Below are positions 1 through 7,846 of a stretch of 27,131 nt of DNA, in pieces. Position numbers and translations under genes: made by a program. The first letter of the stretch is position 1. Each line of letters starts with the position of its first letter. The stretch comes from Hymenobacter sp. (GTDB lineage Bacteria; Bacteroidota; Bacteroidia; Cytophagales; Hymenobacteraceae), in NCBI GenBank assembly GCA_025362615.1, contig JANYFQ010000392.1:1-27131 (forward strand), written 5' to 3'. The notes below the pieces were generated by a model. That model was not told the DNA's origin. It made no database searches and saw only the letters and a program-made list of their open reading frames with translations.

Positions 1-681
1 TACACCTTTGCCGAGGCCGAAACTGCCCTGGCCGCCCACCCCGCCGCCGACCTCGTGCTGCTCGACATCAACCTCGGCAGCGCCAACCCCGCCCACACCG
101 GCCTGGCCCGGGCCCAGGGCCTGAGCGCCGCCGGCCGCCCCTTCGTCTTCCTCACCGCCTACTCCGACGTCGACACCATCCGCGCGGCCACTTACCTGCA
201 ACCCAGCGGCTACCTCATCAAGCCCCCCAACCCGGCCACGCTCTTCGCCGCCATCCAAACGGCCTTCGAGCACAGCCGCACCCGCCAGCCTGGCACCTCG
301 CCGCTGCTGCCGCTGCCCCTGCTGCGGCTGCCCGAACTCCGCACCCCGGCCCTGCCGCCCGATTACTTTTTCGTCAAAAACGGCACCCGCACCACCAAGG
401 TGTTCTGGCGCGAAGTGGCCGCCCTCGAAGCCGGCAAAAATTACGTCACCCTGTTTGTGCCCGCCCTGCGCCTGCGCCACGCCGTGCGCGGCTCGCTGGG
501 CACCGTGCTCGAGCAACTGGTGCCCGCCGCCTTACGGGCGGGTTTCGTGCGCGTCAACCGCTCCACCTGCCTGCAGGCCAGCTGCATCGAAAGCTGCGAC
601 GACGACTTCGTGTACTGCGCCGGCGAGCGCTTCGAGGGCAGCCCCGCCGTGCGGCAGCAGTTGCAAAAGGGCGCGGGCTGA
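1..681 (+). CDS. LytTR-family response regulator, 5' truncated
   Basis: This is the C-terminal 226 residues of a two-component response regulator; the reading frame is open from base 1, so the start lies outside the window. The receiver domain keeps the phospho-acceptor Asp in VLLDINLG (about residue 22), the switch Thr in FLTAYSD and the conserved Lys in YLIKPP. From about residue 120 there is a LytTR DNA-binding domain: YFFVKNG opening, then ALEAGKNYVTLF, and FVRVNRSTCLQ before the final strand. In Bacteroidota such regulators usually pair with a membrane LytS-like histidine kinase encoded next door. The kinase is probably upstream of the window, since nothing downstream fits. The domain calls are clear from the motifs; the target genes are unknown. 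Confidence 0.9.
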   Translation, partial: YTFAEAETALAAHPAADLVLLDINLGSANPAHTGLARAQGLSAAGRPFVFLTAYSDVDTIRAATYLQPSGYLIKPPNPATLFAAIQTAFEHSRTRQPGTSPLLPLPLLRLPELRTPALPPDYFFVKNGTRTTKVFWREVAALEAGKNYVTLFVPALRLRHAVRGSLGTVLEQLVPAALRAGFVRVNRSTCLQASCIESCDDDFVYCAGERFEGSPAVRQQLQKGAG

Positions 682-759
682 GGCGGGCACCGGGCGCGGC
701 GGGCCAGCGCAGGGCCGTTGGGGCCACGCCCAGCGCCTCGTAGCCGTTAAGTTTTCGGT

Positions 760-1226
760 TCAGGTAGTAGGTTTCAGGTTTTAGGTTTTTAGGTGTTGGG
801 TTTTAGGTGTTGGGTTTTAGGTTTTAGGTGTTGGGTTTTAGGTTTTAGGTGTTGGGTTTTAGGTTTCAGGTGTTGGGTTTTAGGTTTCAGGTGTTGGGTA
901 AACTGATTTTGAAAACCCAACACCGAACACCGAACACCCAACACCGAACACCGAACACCCAACACCCAACACCCAACACCGAACACCGAACACCGAACAC
1001 CCAACACCGAACACCCAACACCGAACACCCAACACCGAACACCGAACACCGAACACCCAACACCGAACACCCAACACCGAACACCGAACACCGAACACCC
1101 AACACCCAACACCCGACACCTAACACCCGACACCCAACACCGAACACCCAACACCGAACACCGAACACCGAACACCCAAGCACCAAGCACCAAGCACCAA
1201 GCACCAAGCACCAAGCACCAAGCACC
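760..1226. repeat. Heptamer repeat array in inverted arrangement
   Basis: About 467 bp is built almost entirely of 7-bp units. The left part (about 760-899) uses GTTTTAG, GTTTCAG and GTGTTGG. A spacer of about 15 bp (900-915, AACTGATTTTGAAAA) follows. The right part (916-1177) uses CCAACAC and CGAACAC, the reverse complements of GTGTTGG and its variant. The array then changes to seven exact AAGCACC units (1178-1226). The left side can fold onto the right side as a very long imperfect hairpin, and the G-runs on the left could form G-quadruplexes. Long apparent reading frames cross it only because a 7-bp period rarely creates stops. It fills the gap between the response regulator and the PKD gene. 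Confidence 0.93.
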
Positions 1227-1261
1227 AAAAGCCCCCAACACCCCTTAACCCACTGCGAACC

Positions 1262-1858
1262 GTGCGTTTACTCCTTACCCTTCTTATCCTGGGCTTTGCG
1301 GCCGGCACGGCCCACGCCCAGCAAGCCGGCGACACGCTCAGTGTGCCGTGTCCGCCGCCCGCGCTGTTGCGGCAGTGCGTCGATTTCGATGCCACCCGCG
1401 CCCTCGACCCCAAGGCCGGCCCGCAAACCTTCATCTGGAACCTCGGCGACGGCACGGTGCTCCGGGGCCTCAAGGTATCGTACTGCTACAAGGAGTTGAA
1501 AAACTACCTCGTCACCCTCGACGTGCAAAACAGCCGCACGAAAGTCATCCGCCGGGCCGAAAAAACCTACGCCGTGGCCCTCGCTGACCAGGACATTCTC
1601 GATTTCAGCCAGTCGGCCATGCAGGTTCACGTCGGCGATGCCGTTGTTTTCGAAGCCCCCGCTGCCGTGTTGCCCACCTGCGAAAACGTGCAGCTCATCT
1701 GGGATTTCCGCGACGGCCTCCAGGCCCGGGGCCGCAAAGTGAGCCACCGCTTCCGCAAGCCCGGCACCTTCGCCGTGCGCCTGAGCCTGCGGGCGTACGG
1801 CCCCGGCACCTGCCCCAACAGCCACTGCGTGAGCCGCGAAATAACCGTGGTGCCGTGA
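1262..1858 (+). CDS. Secreted PKD-domain protein
   Basis: This 198-aa protein begins with a GTG codon; no ATG is available upstream, and the next in-frame Met lies deep in the protein. The first 19-20 residues (MRLLLTLLILGFAAGTAHAQ) form a good signal peptide, which supports this start. Two PKD-like Ig folds follow. The first is at about residues 35-105, with FIWNLGDG and a closing YLVTLDVQN strand. The second is at about 110-198, with LIWDFRDG and FAVRLSLRAYG. PKD folds in secreted Bacteroidota proteins are usually carbohydrate- or protein-contact modules. There is no T9SS sorting tail and no lipobox, so the protein is probably periplasmic or released. The gene begins 35 bp after the heptamer array, so its promoter must lie in or before the repeats. 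The specific role is unknown. Confidence 0.8.
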   Translation: MRLLLTLLILGFAAGTAHAQQAGDTLSVPCPPPALLRQCVDFDATRALDPKAGPQTFIWNLGDGTVLRGLKVSYCYKELKNYLVTLDVQNSRTKVIRRAEKTYAVALADQDILDFSQSAMQVHVGDAVVFEAPAAVLPTCENVQLIWDFRDGLQARGRKVSHRFRKPGTFAVRLSLRAYGPGTCPNSHCVSREITVVP

Positions 1859-2036
1859 GTTGAATTGTTAAATTGTTAAATTGTTAAATTGTTAAATTAT
1901 TGCTGGCGAGTGCTTCTATTCCGCAGTGAGCGCAGTGGTAAAACCGCAGTGGGCGCGGTGCATCAGGGCACGTATGAGCAACAATTTAGCAATTCAACAA
2001 TTCAACAATTTAATCAATAATTCAACAATGTAAAAA
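1859..2036. repeat. AT-rich octamer inverted repeat between convergent genes
   Basis: Four tandem ATTGTTAA-type units at 1864-1895 are mirrored at about 1979-2031 by units of AACAATTT and AATTCAAC. The two arms are nearly complementary and enclose about 80 bp of GC-rich sequence. The element lies exactly between two convergent genes and reaches to the stop codon at 2037. It could act as a bidirectional terminator or may be an inserted dispersed element. No classic GC stem with a T-tract is present. Confidence 0.75.
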
Positions 2037-3551
2037 TTACCCTGCCCTCCTTGCCTCCAATACGTGCAGCTCGTCGAGCACCAGCGCCCACAGGTCTTCG
2101 TAGGGGATAATTTCGGGTTCGGCGTACGCGCCGCCGGGCACGGGGGTGGCTTGCAGCTTTTGCAGCGGGTTGCGGTTGCGGGCGGCGAGGGCGGCCGGTT
2201 CAAAGTTTTTTTCGGGGAGCCGCAGCAGCAGGCCAATGAACTGCCGGGTGCGGGCGGTGTGGTTTTCGCGCAGGTGGCGCTGCCGGTACTGGCGCAGGTT
2301 GTCGAGGCGGGCCGTCACGTCCTCAATGCTGCCTTTCCGCAGAAAGTGCAGCACTTGCAGCACCAGCAGCGAGACGTTGTGCCCGCACTTGTCGCGGTTG
2401 AACTCCGGCAGCACCAGCGTCCAGTGTTCGCGGCGGCGGCGCTGGGCGAAGGTGAGGCGATGGGCCGGCAACACAAATTCGAGGTACGCCTCGTAGAGCT
2501 CCCAGCGTTCGAGGGCTGCCTCGCGCAGCTTGCCGAAGGTGGTGCTTTTGCTGCACACCGCTAGTAGCTGCCGGGCCTTGGCGTACTGCTGGGCGTGCAG
2601 CGCCAGCAGCAGGTGGGTTTCCTGAAAATAAAGCCAGTTGCTGGACGTGGGGTGAAAATCGCCCAGGTACTGGGCGGCCACTTTCAGCCCTTGCAGCGGC
2701 TGCCGGCTTTGCAGGTAGCCGAACACGATGGCAAAGTGGTTGAACCGGCGGTCGAAGCGCCGCTTGTTAATCTTGCCATCCTGAAAATAGCGGGCCGCCT
2801 GCGTCGCCACCCGGATGACCTCGGCGTAGTTGCCCTGCTGCTCCTCGTAGGCCAGCCGCAGCTGGTAAACGCAGTTGAACGTGGCAAACGTGCGGGTCCG
2901 CCGGTGCAGGCTTTCGAGCTGCGCCAGCTTGGCGGGCAGTTGCGGCAGCGAAGCGCGGCGGGCCGCCACCGTTTGGGCCAGCACGAGGCGGGTGTCGGCG
3001 TAAATGGCTTCGGCTTCCAACTCCAGCAGCTGCGTTTTCTGGAGTTGCTGCAACTGCTTGACCATGGCCCGGTACGGCCGCTCCTGGCGCTGTTCGGCGT
3101 ACAGGTTCCGCAGCAAACGGGTGGCCTGGATGGCGTATTCGGTAAAATCTCCGGCCTCGGCCTCGCGCAACGTGCGCCGCAGCAGCCGCTCCGAAAGGCG
3201 GTACTCGCCTTCGGAATACAGCAAGATGGCTTTGTGCAGCTGGTCGAGGCACTCCATCTCGTAGCGCCGGCTCACCAGCAGGCGCGGGTCGGTGTAGTCG
3301 AGAAAATAGAGGTGGTTGAGCAGCTTGCGCTGGGTGCGCGAGGCCAGCTTGCGCACAGCCGTCGTGTTGGCGGCTCCGGCGCTGCCGTAGAGCTGCCGCG
3401 CCAGCGTCACGGCCGTGGGGGCTGCCTCGCGGGTCAGGGCCTGCACCAGTTCCACCTCCCTCCCGGGTTTTTTCGCCAGAAAACTAAGAAGCGGCGCAGC
3501 AGCGCTGCTGCGCGATGTCACAATCTGGACCAGGTTTGCAATTTCTTTCAT
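2037..3551 (-). CDS. 504-aa helical-repeat (TPR-like) protein of unknown function
   Basis: This all-helical cytoplasmic protein has no signal peptide or membrane segment. Residues 1-90 form a separate small helical domain (MKEIANLVQIVTS, then AVRKLASRTQRKLLNHLYFLD) that could be a DNA-binding or dimerisation unit. Residues about 100-420 are successive helix pairs typical of TPR-like superhelices, for example YEMECLDQLHKAILLYSEGEY, AEVIRVATQAARYF and ARQLLAVCSKS. A proline-rich tail precedes the last helix. I recall proteins of this layout in Hymenobacter-type genomes, but only as hypothetical proteins. The gene is divergent to a 53-aa peptide gene. A TATTTTTG box (3592-3599, minus strand) lies 41 nt before the ATG. 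The architecture suggests peptide sensing, by analogy with RRNPP receptors, but no homology to them is visible. Confidence 0.8.
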   Translation of the reverse strand: MKEIANLVQIVTSRSSAAAPLLSFLAKKPGREVELVQALTREAAPTAVTLARQLYGSAGAANTTAVRKLASRTQRKLLNHLYFLDYTDPRLLVSRRYEMECLDQLHKAILLYSEGEYRLSERLLRRTLREAEAGDFTEYAIQATRLLRNLYAEQRQERPYRAMVKQLQQLQKTQLLELEAEAIYADTRLVLAQTVAARRASLPQLPAKLAQLESLHRRTRTFATFNCVYQLRLAYEEQQGNYAEVIRVATQAARYFQDGKINKRRFDRRFNHFAIVFGYLQSRQPLQGLKVAAQYLGDFHPTSSNWLYFQETHLLLALHAQQYAKARQLLAVCSKSTTFGKLREAALERWELYEAYLEFVLPAHRLTFAQRRRREHWTLVLPEFNRDKCGHNVSLLVLQVLHFLRKGSIEDVTARLDNLRQYRQRHLRENHTARTRQFIGLLLRLPEKNFEPAALAARNRNPLQKLQATPVPGGAYAEPEIIPYEDLWALVLDELHVLEARRAG

Positions 3552-3923
3552 GACAAAACGTGCTTTTCAGCCTCTGGCCGAAGATTGACTTCAAAAATAC
3601 GTCAAATACCGTCTGTTTTTTTTATCGTTTTTGTCTTTTTTTTAATGCCTACCCCCACAGCACCTTTGTATCGTGGTTTTTTATGGCCTGATTCACCTGT
3701 AAATGTCACAAATAAGCTAAACATTGCGTCAATTTTTAAAAAAAGTACGTGTTTCTGATTCACAAACCGTGATTGTTTTTTAAAATAGTTTTAAACCTTA
3801 AAAATTAATGCGTTAAATACCAGTCTGATTTAGCCAAATATTGTCCTTTTGGAGGGGGGTCCAACCCACCAATTTTGTGTCATCCAAACGGAAAAACACA
3901 ACCTAACCCCCTCCTCCACAGTC
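3552..3923. other. AT-rich divergent intergenic region
   Basis: These 372 bp separate the divergent 504-aa and 53-aa genes. They are strikingly AT-rich against a GC-rich background, with several T and A tracts (for example 3618-3643, 3738-3745 and 3776-3784). Such curved, AT-rich DNA is what a shared, regulated promoter region would look like. A good -7 box faces the minus-strand gene. No clear TAnnTTTG box was found facing the peptide gene; TAGTTTTA near 3786 is a weak candidate. Confidence 0.6.
3592..3599 (-). promoter_or_regulatory. Predicted -7 box for the 504-aa helical-repeat gene
   Basis: On the minus strand this reads TATTTTTG, an exact match to the Bacteroidota sigma-70 -7 consensus TAnnTTTG. 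It lies 41 nt before the ATG at 3551. No well-spaced -33 TTG was found; the upstream region is poly-A/T. Confidence 0.5.
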
Positions 3924-4085
3924 ATGTTTGAGCTCATCGTCATCGCCCTCTTGCAACTCGTTACCCTCACCGGTACGCCCACCGATTCCAAGCCCGGTGT
4001 CAACACGGCCACCCAACCCACCACGCCCGGCAGCGGTGCCGAAGGCGGCTTCGGCGGCTGGGGCCACGACGTCAACGGCAAGTAG
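3924..4085 (+). CDS. 53-aa peptide with hydrophobic leader and Gly-rich tail
   Basis: The ORF starts at ATG 3924 and stops at TAG 4083. An upstream TTG at 3849 in the same frame would add residues that look like untranslated leader, so the ATG is preferred. The peptide begins MFELIVIALLQLVTLTG, a short membrane-spanning or export-type segment with one acidic residue. It continues as a polar Thr/Pro/Ser-rich linker and ends in a Gly-rich, Trp-containing tail (EGGFGGWGHDVNGK). The layout resembles a precursor of an exported signalling or bacteriocin-like peptide; GG pairs at residues 41-42 and 44-45 could be processing points. No homolog is recognised. It is divergent to the TPR-like gene and is followed after 27 nt by a strong hairpin, so it appears to be its own transcription unit. 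Confidence 0.6.
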   Translation: MFELIVIALLQLVTLTGTPTDSKPGVNTATQPTTPGSGAEGGFGGWGHDVNGK

Positions 4086-4112
4086 GCCAACCGGTCCTTT
4101 TGGGGCCGCTGT

Positions 4113-4148
4113 TTCCCGGTTCTGGCGCGCGTGCGCCGGGGCCGGGAA
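4113..4148 (+). terminator. Stable two-part hairpin after the 53-aa peptide gene
   Basis: TTCCCGG (4113-4119) pairs with CCGGGAA (4142-4148). Inside it GGCGC pairs with GCGCC around a GCGT loop, with symmetric 4-nt internal loops. No T-tract follows, so it may protect a 3' end or be an attenuator-like structure rather than a classic intrinsic terminator. Confidence 0.5.
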
Positions 4149-4327
4149 TCGTTGTGTCGATATGTTATTTAATTTGCTGATTACAAATAATTTGCATCTT
4201 TTTTAGGTACTCGCAATTTTTCGACAAACGGCGTAACTTATTGGCACGAGTAGGTTATTATTGCAGGGCCAACGGCGGTATGCCCCGCCGCTGGCTGTTT
4301 AACCCTTTTTCCCCCAATCCCATTTTT

Positions 4328-7300
4328 ATGAGACCTTTTGTTCTCACCCGCTCCCCGCGCCGGGCCACCCGGTGCCGGCCGCCGGTAGCCGCTGCGCTGC
4401 GGTTGCTGGCCCTCGCGCTGCTGCTGTTGCCCTCGCTGCGGGCGGCGGCGCAATGCAGTACTCCCACTGGCCTCGTGGCCAGCAACGTGCGCGGCACCAC
4501 GGCCACGCTCACCTTCACCGGCCCGGCCGCCGCCACGGCCTACGCCGTGAGCTACACCTACCTCGGCGGCAGCACCGGCGGCACGGTGCAACCCAACCCC
4601 ACGCAATCGCCCGTGGGCCTGACCGGCCTGCCGCCGTCTTCCGTTGTCACGGCGAGCGTGGTGGCTGTGTGCGGCGGCGGGCAGTTTTCGGCCGCCGCCA
4701 CGGTTACGTTTACCACGGGACCACTCAACGACGAGCCCTGCGGGGCTACTGTGCTGCCCTTTGGGGGCAGTGGCGTCGGCAGCACTACGGCCGGGGCCAC
4801 CCACACGCCCGCCAACGGCTACGTGGCGCTGGGCTGCACCAGCAGCGGCAGCGGGCCGCCCCTCGACGTGTGGTTTGCCTACACTACCCCGGCCAGCGGA
4901 CCGGGCAACACCGGCGTGACGCTGACCACCGACCCCGGCTTTGTGACGCGGCAGGTGCAGCTATTCAGTGCCGCCGCCTGCACCGGGCCCTTCACCAGCC
5001 TCGGGTGCAGCCCGGCGGCCTCGGGGGGCCTGAGCGTGGGCGGCCTCGCGCCCGGCACCACCTACTACGTGCGCGTGGCCACCCTCAACCCCACCGACCC
5101 CCAGGGCGTGTTTACGCTCACGGCCACCGCGCCCAGCGGCTGCGGCGGGGTGAACAACGCCGCCGTGGGAGCCATCACGGCCACGTCGGCCACGATTAGC
5201 TTTCAGGCCGGGGTGAACAACGGCAGTTACACGCTCTTCGTGCGGAGCCAGGCCGGGGCGCTGCTGCAAACCGTGCCCGCCGCCGGTTCGCCCGTCACGA
5301 TTACGGGCCTGACGGGCCTGACGGACTACACCGTGGAGATTGTGAGCAACTGCCCCGGAGCGGGCACCAGCAACCCGCCCGTGCGCCTGAACTTTCGGAC
5401 CACCAACGGCAACGACGAGCCGGCCACGGCCCAGCTCCTCACCCTTAATGCTACCTGCCAGCCCACGGCCGGCAGCAACTTCCTGGCCACCACCACCGTG
5501 CCCAGCGGCTACGCCAACCCCGGCTGCAACGGGCAGGCCCAGCCCGCCGACGTGTGGTTTCGCTTCGCGACGCCCGCCACCGGCGCGGGGGCCACGGGCG
5601 TGACCGTGACGGCCACCGGCTTTGCCGCCAACCAGCTGCGCCTCTTTGCCGCGCCCAACGGGGCGGCCGGGCCGTTCGCGGAGCTGGGCTGCGCCGCCAA
5701 CCTGGCGGTCAACGGCCCGGCCCCGGCCCTGGAAGTGACGGGTCTGGTGCCCGGCACGACGTACTTCCTTAGCGTAGCCACTTCGGGCAGCGGTGGGGGC
5801 GGCAGCGGCGGCTTTACGGTGTGCCTCACGCCGGCCCCGGCCTGCCCGGTGCCGGTGCGCCTGGCGGCGGCGGCCATCACCACGACCTCGGCCCAGCTGA
5901 GCTGGACGCTGTTTGGCCCCACGGCGGGCAGCTACGCCGTGGAGTACGGCCCCACGGGCTTTGCGCCCGGCACCGGCGCAGCCGGGGCCACGGTGGTATC
6001 CAACCTCAACGCCCTGAGTTACGCCGCCACCGGCCTGACGCCCAACACGCGCTACGACTTCTACGTGACCCGCAACTGCGGCGCGGCCGGCCCCAGTGCC
6101 CGCTCGCTGCCCGGCAGCTTTAGAACCCTGAACGTGGCCGCGCCCGCCAACGACAGCCCCTGCACCGCCACCGTGCTGCCCTTTAGCGGCGGCACCTGCA
6201 CCAGCCCCACCCCCGGCACCACGGCCGGGGCCACCAGCAGCAACGTGCGGAATCCCAACGGCCAAAATAGCTGCGCCGACCAGGGGACAGACGTGTGGTA
6301 TGCCTTCACGACCCCCGCCGGCGGGGCGGGCAGCACCGCCGTGGCCTTCGACCTGACCGGCTCCGCTACGCGCGGCATGGCCCTGTGGGCCGCCCCGGCC
6401 TGCACCGGACCGTTTGGCAGCATCGTGGCGCAGGTGTGCGCCAACCAGGGCAGTGCCCCCGGCGCTGTGCCCGCCTTGGTAGCCACCGGCCTCACGCCCA
6501 ACACCACCTACTACCTGCAAGTAGGAGCAGGAAGCAACGACCCGGCGGGCAACTTTACGCTGTGCGCCCGTACGGCGACGGGATGCAATGCGGTGACGAG
6601 CGGATACTTTACCGTCGGCAACCCGGTGCTCTCGCCCAACAACACCCTCGGGCTGGGCTTCGTCCCGGTGGCCGGGGCCACCAGCTACACCGTGGTGGTG
6701 AGTGGCCCCAACGGGTTCAGCCAAACCTACCCGGTGCCAGCCACCATCACCAGCAGCGACATCACGCTGCTCACTGGCCTCACGCCCAGCACGGCCTACA
6801 CCGTGCAGATATTTACAAATTGCCCCACCGGGCAGTCAAGCGCCTTTGTGCTGACCGGCACCACGGCCGTGGCCCCGCCCGCCAACGACGAATGCCCTGG
6901 GGCTTTCCCCATCGCCTGCGGCCAGCGCAAGCGGGTGATACTCACCGGAGCCACCAGCGCCGGCGACCCCCAAAACTGCGGGGGTTCGGGGGAGAGCGTG
7001 TTCTACAAGTTTGTCGGAACGGGCGATTCCATCAGGCTTACTACTTGCTACAATAGCAATACAGCTTCCACTTCGGGAGTGGCGTTGTTTCAAGGTAATT
7101 GCGCCAACTTGACCTGTGTTCCTGTCGCTCTCAGGAATGTCTGCCCGCTGCCACAATTTTTTGGTAGGATGCGTGACTATTACTTTTTGAGTGCCCGTGG
7201 GGTTAATTATTACCTCACCATGACTGCCAATATCGGTGGCAATTACAATGACTCGATTGCCATCAGCATTGCCTGCATTGCGCCGCCCTGCCCACCGGTT

Positions 7301-7846
7301 GGCGGCTTGACGGTCAGCAGCCTCACGGCCACCACGGTCAGCGTGGGCTTTGTGCCCGCTGCTGGCAGCACTGCCCCCGGCTACACGGTGCGGGCCACGC
7401 CCACGGGCGGCGGACCCTCGATTACGGCTTCGGGCGCGGCCTCGCCCCTGGCCCTGACGGGCCTTAGCCCCAACACGGCCTACACCCTGACGGCGGTGGC
7501 CAACTGCACGGCCACCACGAGTTCGGTGGCCTCGACGGGCCTGGGCATTCGGACCCCGCTGCCGGTGCGAAACGCGGCCCTGTCCGCCACGCTGGGCCTC
7601 TACCCCAACCCAGCCCACCGCGCTGCCACCCTGGTAGTGCCCGCCGCCCTGTTGCGGCAGCCCGCCCTGCTCACCCTCACCGATGGCCTGGGCCGGGCCG
7701 TGCAGCAACGCTTTGTGTCGCCGCCCGCCGGCAGTGCCCTCGAAACCCGCACCGAGCTGGACCTGCGCGGCCTGCCCACCGGGCTGTACGTGCTGCGCCT
7801 GCTGAGCAACGCCGGCCCGCTCGTGCGCCAGCTCGTGATTGAATAA
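4328..7846 (+). CDS. Large multidomain FN3 surface protein with T9SS sorting tail
   Basis: This secreted protein has about 1172 residues. ATG 4328 is chosen over an in-frame TTG at 4241 because it places a basic N-region and the hydrophobic core LRLLALALLLLPSL before an AQ|C-like cleavage site near residue 41. Two module types alternate. FN3-like folds lie at about 42-125, 276-358, 506-600, 758-845 and 988-1075. Between them are four copies of a PPC-like beta domain, each opening with NDEPC/NDEPA/NDSPC/NDECP (about residues 134, 362, 608, 854) and carrying DVWFAY-type strands. From about residue 1090 (LGLYPNPAH) to GLYVLRLLSN and LVRQLVIE is a type A C-terminal sorting domain, the signal for the type IX system and surface attachment. 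The probable role is adhesion or surface structure. No enzymatic domain is seen. The fourth PPC-like copy has clearly lower GC. Confidence 0.88.
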   Translation: MRPFVLTRSPRRATRCRPPVAAALRLLALALLLLPSLRAAAQCSTPTGLVASNVRGTTATLTFTGPAAATAYAVSYTYLGGSTGGTVQPNPTQSPVGLTGLPPSSVVTASVVAVCGGGQFSAAATVTFTTGPLNDEPCGATVLPFGGSGVGSTTAGATHTPANGYVALGCTSSGSGPPLDVWFAYTTPASGPGNTGVTLTTDPGFVTRQVQLFSAAACTGPFTSLGCSPAASGGLSVGGLAPGTTYYVRVATLNPTDPQGVFTLTATAPSGCGGVNNAAVGAITATSATISFQAGVNNGSYTLFVRSQAGALLQTVPAAGSPVTITGLTGLTDYTVEIVSNCPGAGTSNPPVRLNFRTTNGNDEPATAQLLTLNATCQPTAGSNFLATTTVPSGYANPGCNGQAQPADVWFRFATPATGAGATGVTVTATGFAANQLRLFAAPNGAAGPFAELGCAANLAVNGPAPALEVTGLVPGTTYFLSVATSGSGGGGSGGFTVCLTPAPACPVPVRLAAAAITTTSAQLSWTLFGPTAGSYAVEYGPTGFAPGTGAAGATVVSNLNALSYAATGLTPNTRYDFYVTRNCGAAGPSARSLPGSFRTLNVAAPANDSPCTATVLPFSGGTCTSPTPGTTAGATSSNVRNPNGQNSCADQGTDVWYAFTTPAGGAGSTAVAFDLTGSATRGMALWAAPACTGPFGSIVAQVCANQGSAPGAVPALVATGLTPNTTYYLQVGAGSNDPAGNFTLCARTATGCNAVTSGYFTVGNPVLSPNNTLGLGFVPVAGATSYTVVVSGPNGFSQTYPVPATITSSDITLLTGLTPSTAYTVQIFTNCPTGQSSAFVLTGTTAVAPPANDECPGAFPIACGQRKRVILTGATSAGDPQNCGGSGESVFYKFVGTGDSIRLTTCYNSNTASTSGVALFQGNCANLTCVPVALRNVCPLPQFFGRMRDYYFLSARGVNYYLTMTANIGGNYNDSIAISIACIAPPCPPVGGLTVSSLTATTVSVGFVPAAGSTAPGYTVRATPTGGGPSITASGAASPLALTGLSPNTAYTLTAVANCTATTSSVASTGLGIRTPLPVRNAALSATLGLYPNPAHRAATLVVPAALLRQPALLTLTDGLGRAVQQRFVSPPAGSALETRTELDLRGLPTGLYVLRLLSNAGPLVRQLVIE

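Noticed and set aside
760..1226. Possible CRISPR array
   Set aside because: The period is 7 bp with no unique spacers and no cas genes are nearby.
789..1499. Several long reading frames on both strands across 789-1499
   Set aside because: They are products of the 7-bp repeat, which reads through without stops in many frames and gives monotonous peptides; the downstream part is an out-of-frame shadow of the PKD gene.
2595..3758. 387-codon plus-strand frame opposite the helical-repeat gene
   Set aside because: Antisense shadow caused by high GC3; the minus-strand protein has coherent helical structure, the plus frame does not.
4241..4327. Upstream TTG start for the FN3 surface protein
   Set aside because: The extra residues would place a long polar stretch before the signal peptide; ATG 4328 gives a normal one.
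4961..6724. 587-codon minus-strand frame inside the FN3 surface protein
   Set aside because: Low-complexity Gly/Ala/Arg/His translation, typical of the antisense of GC-rich coding DNA; no domain.
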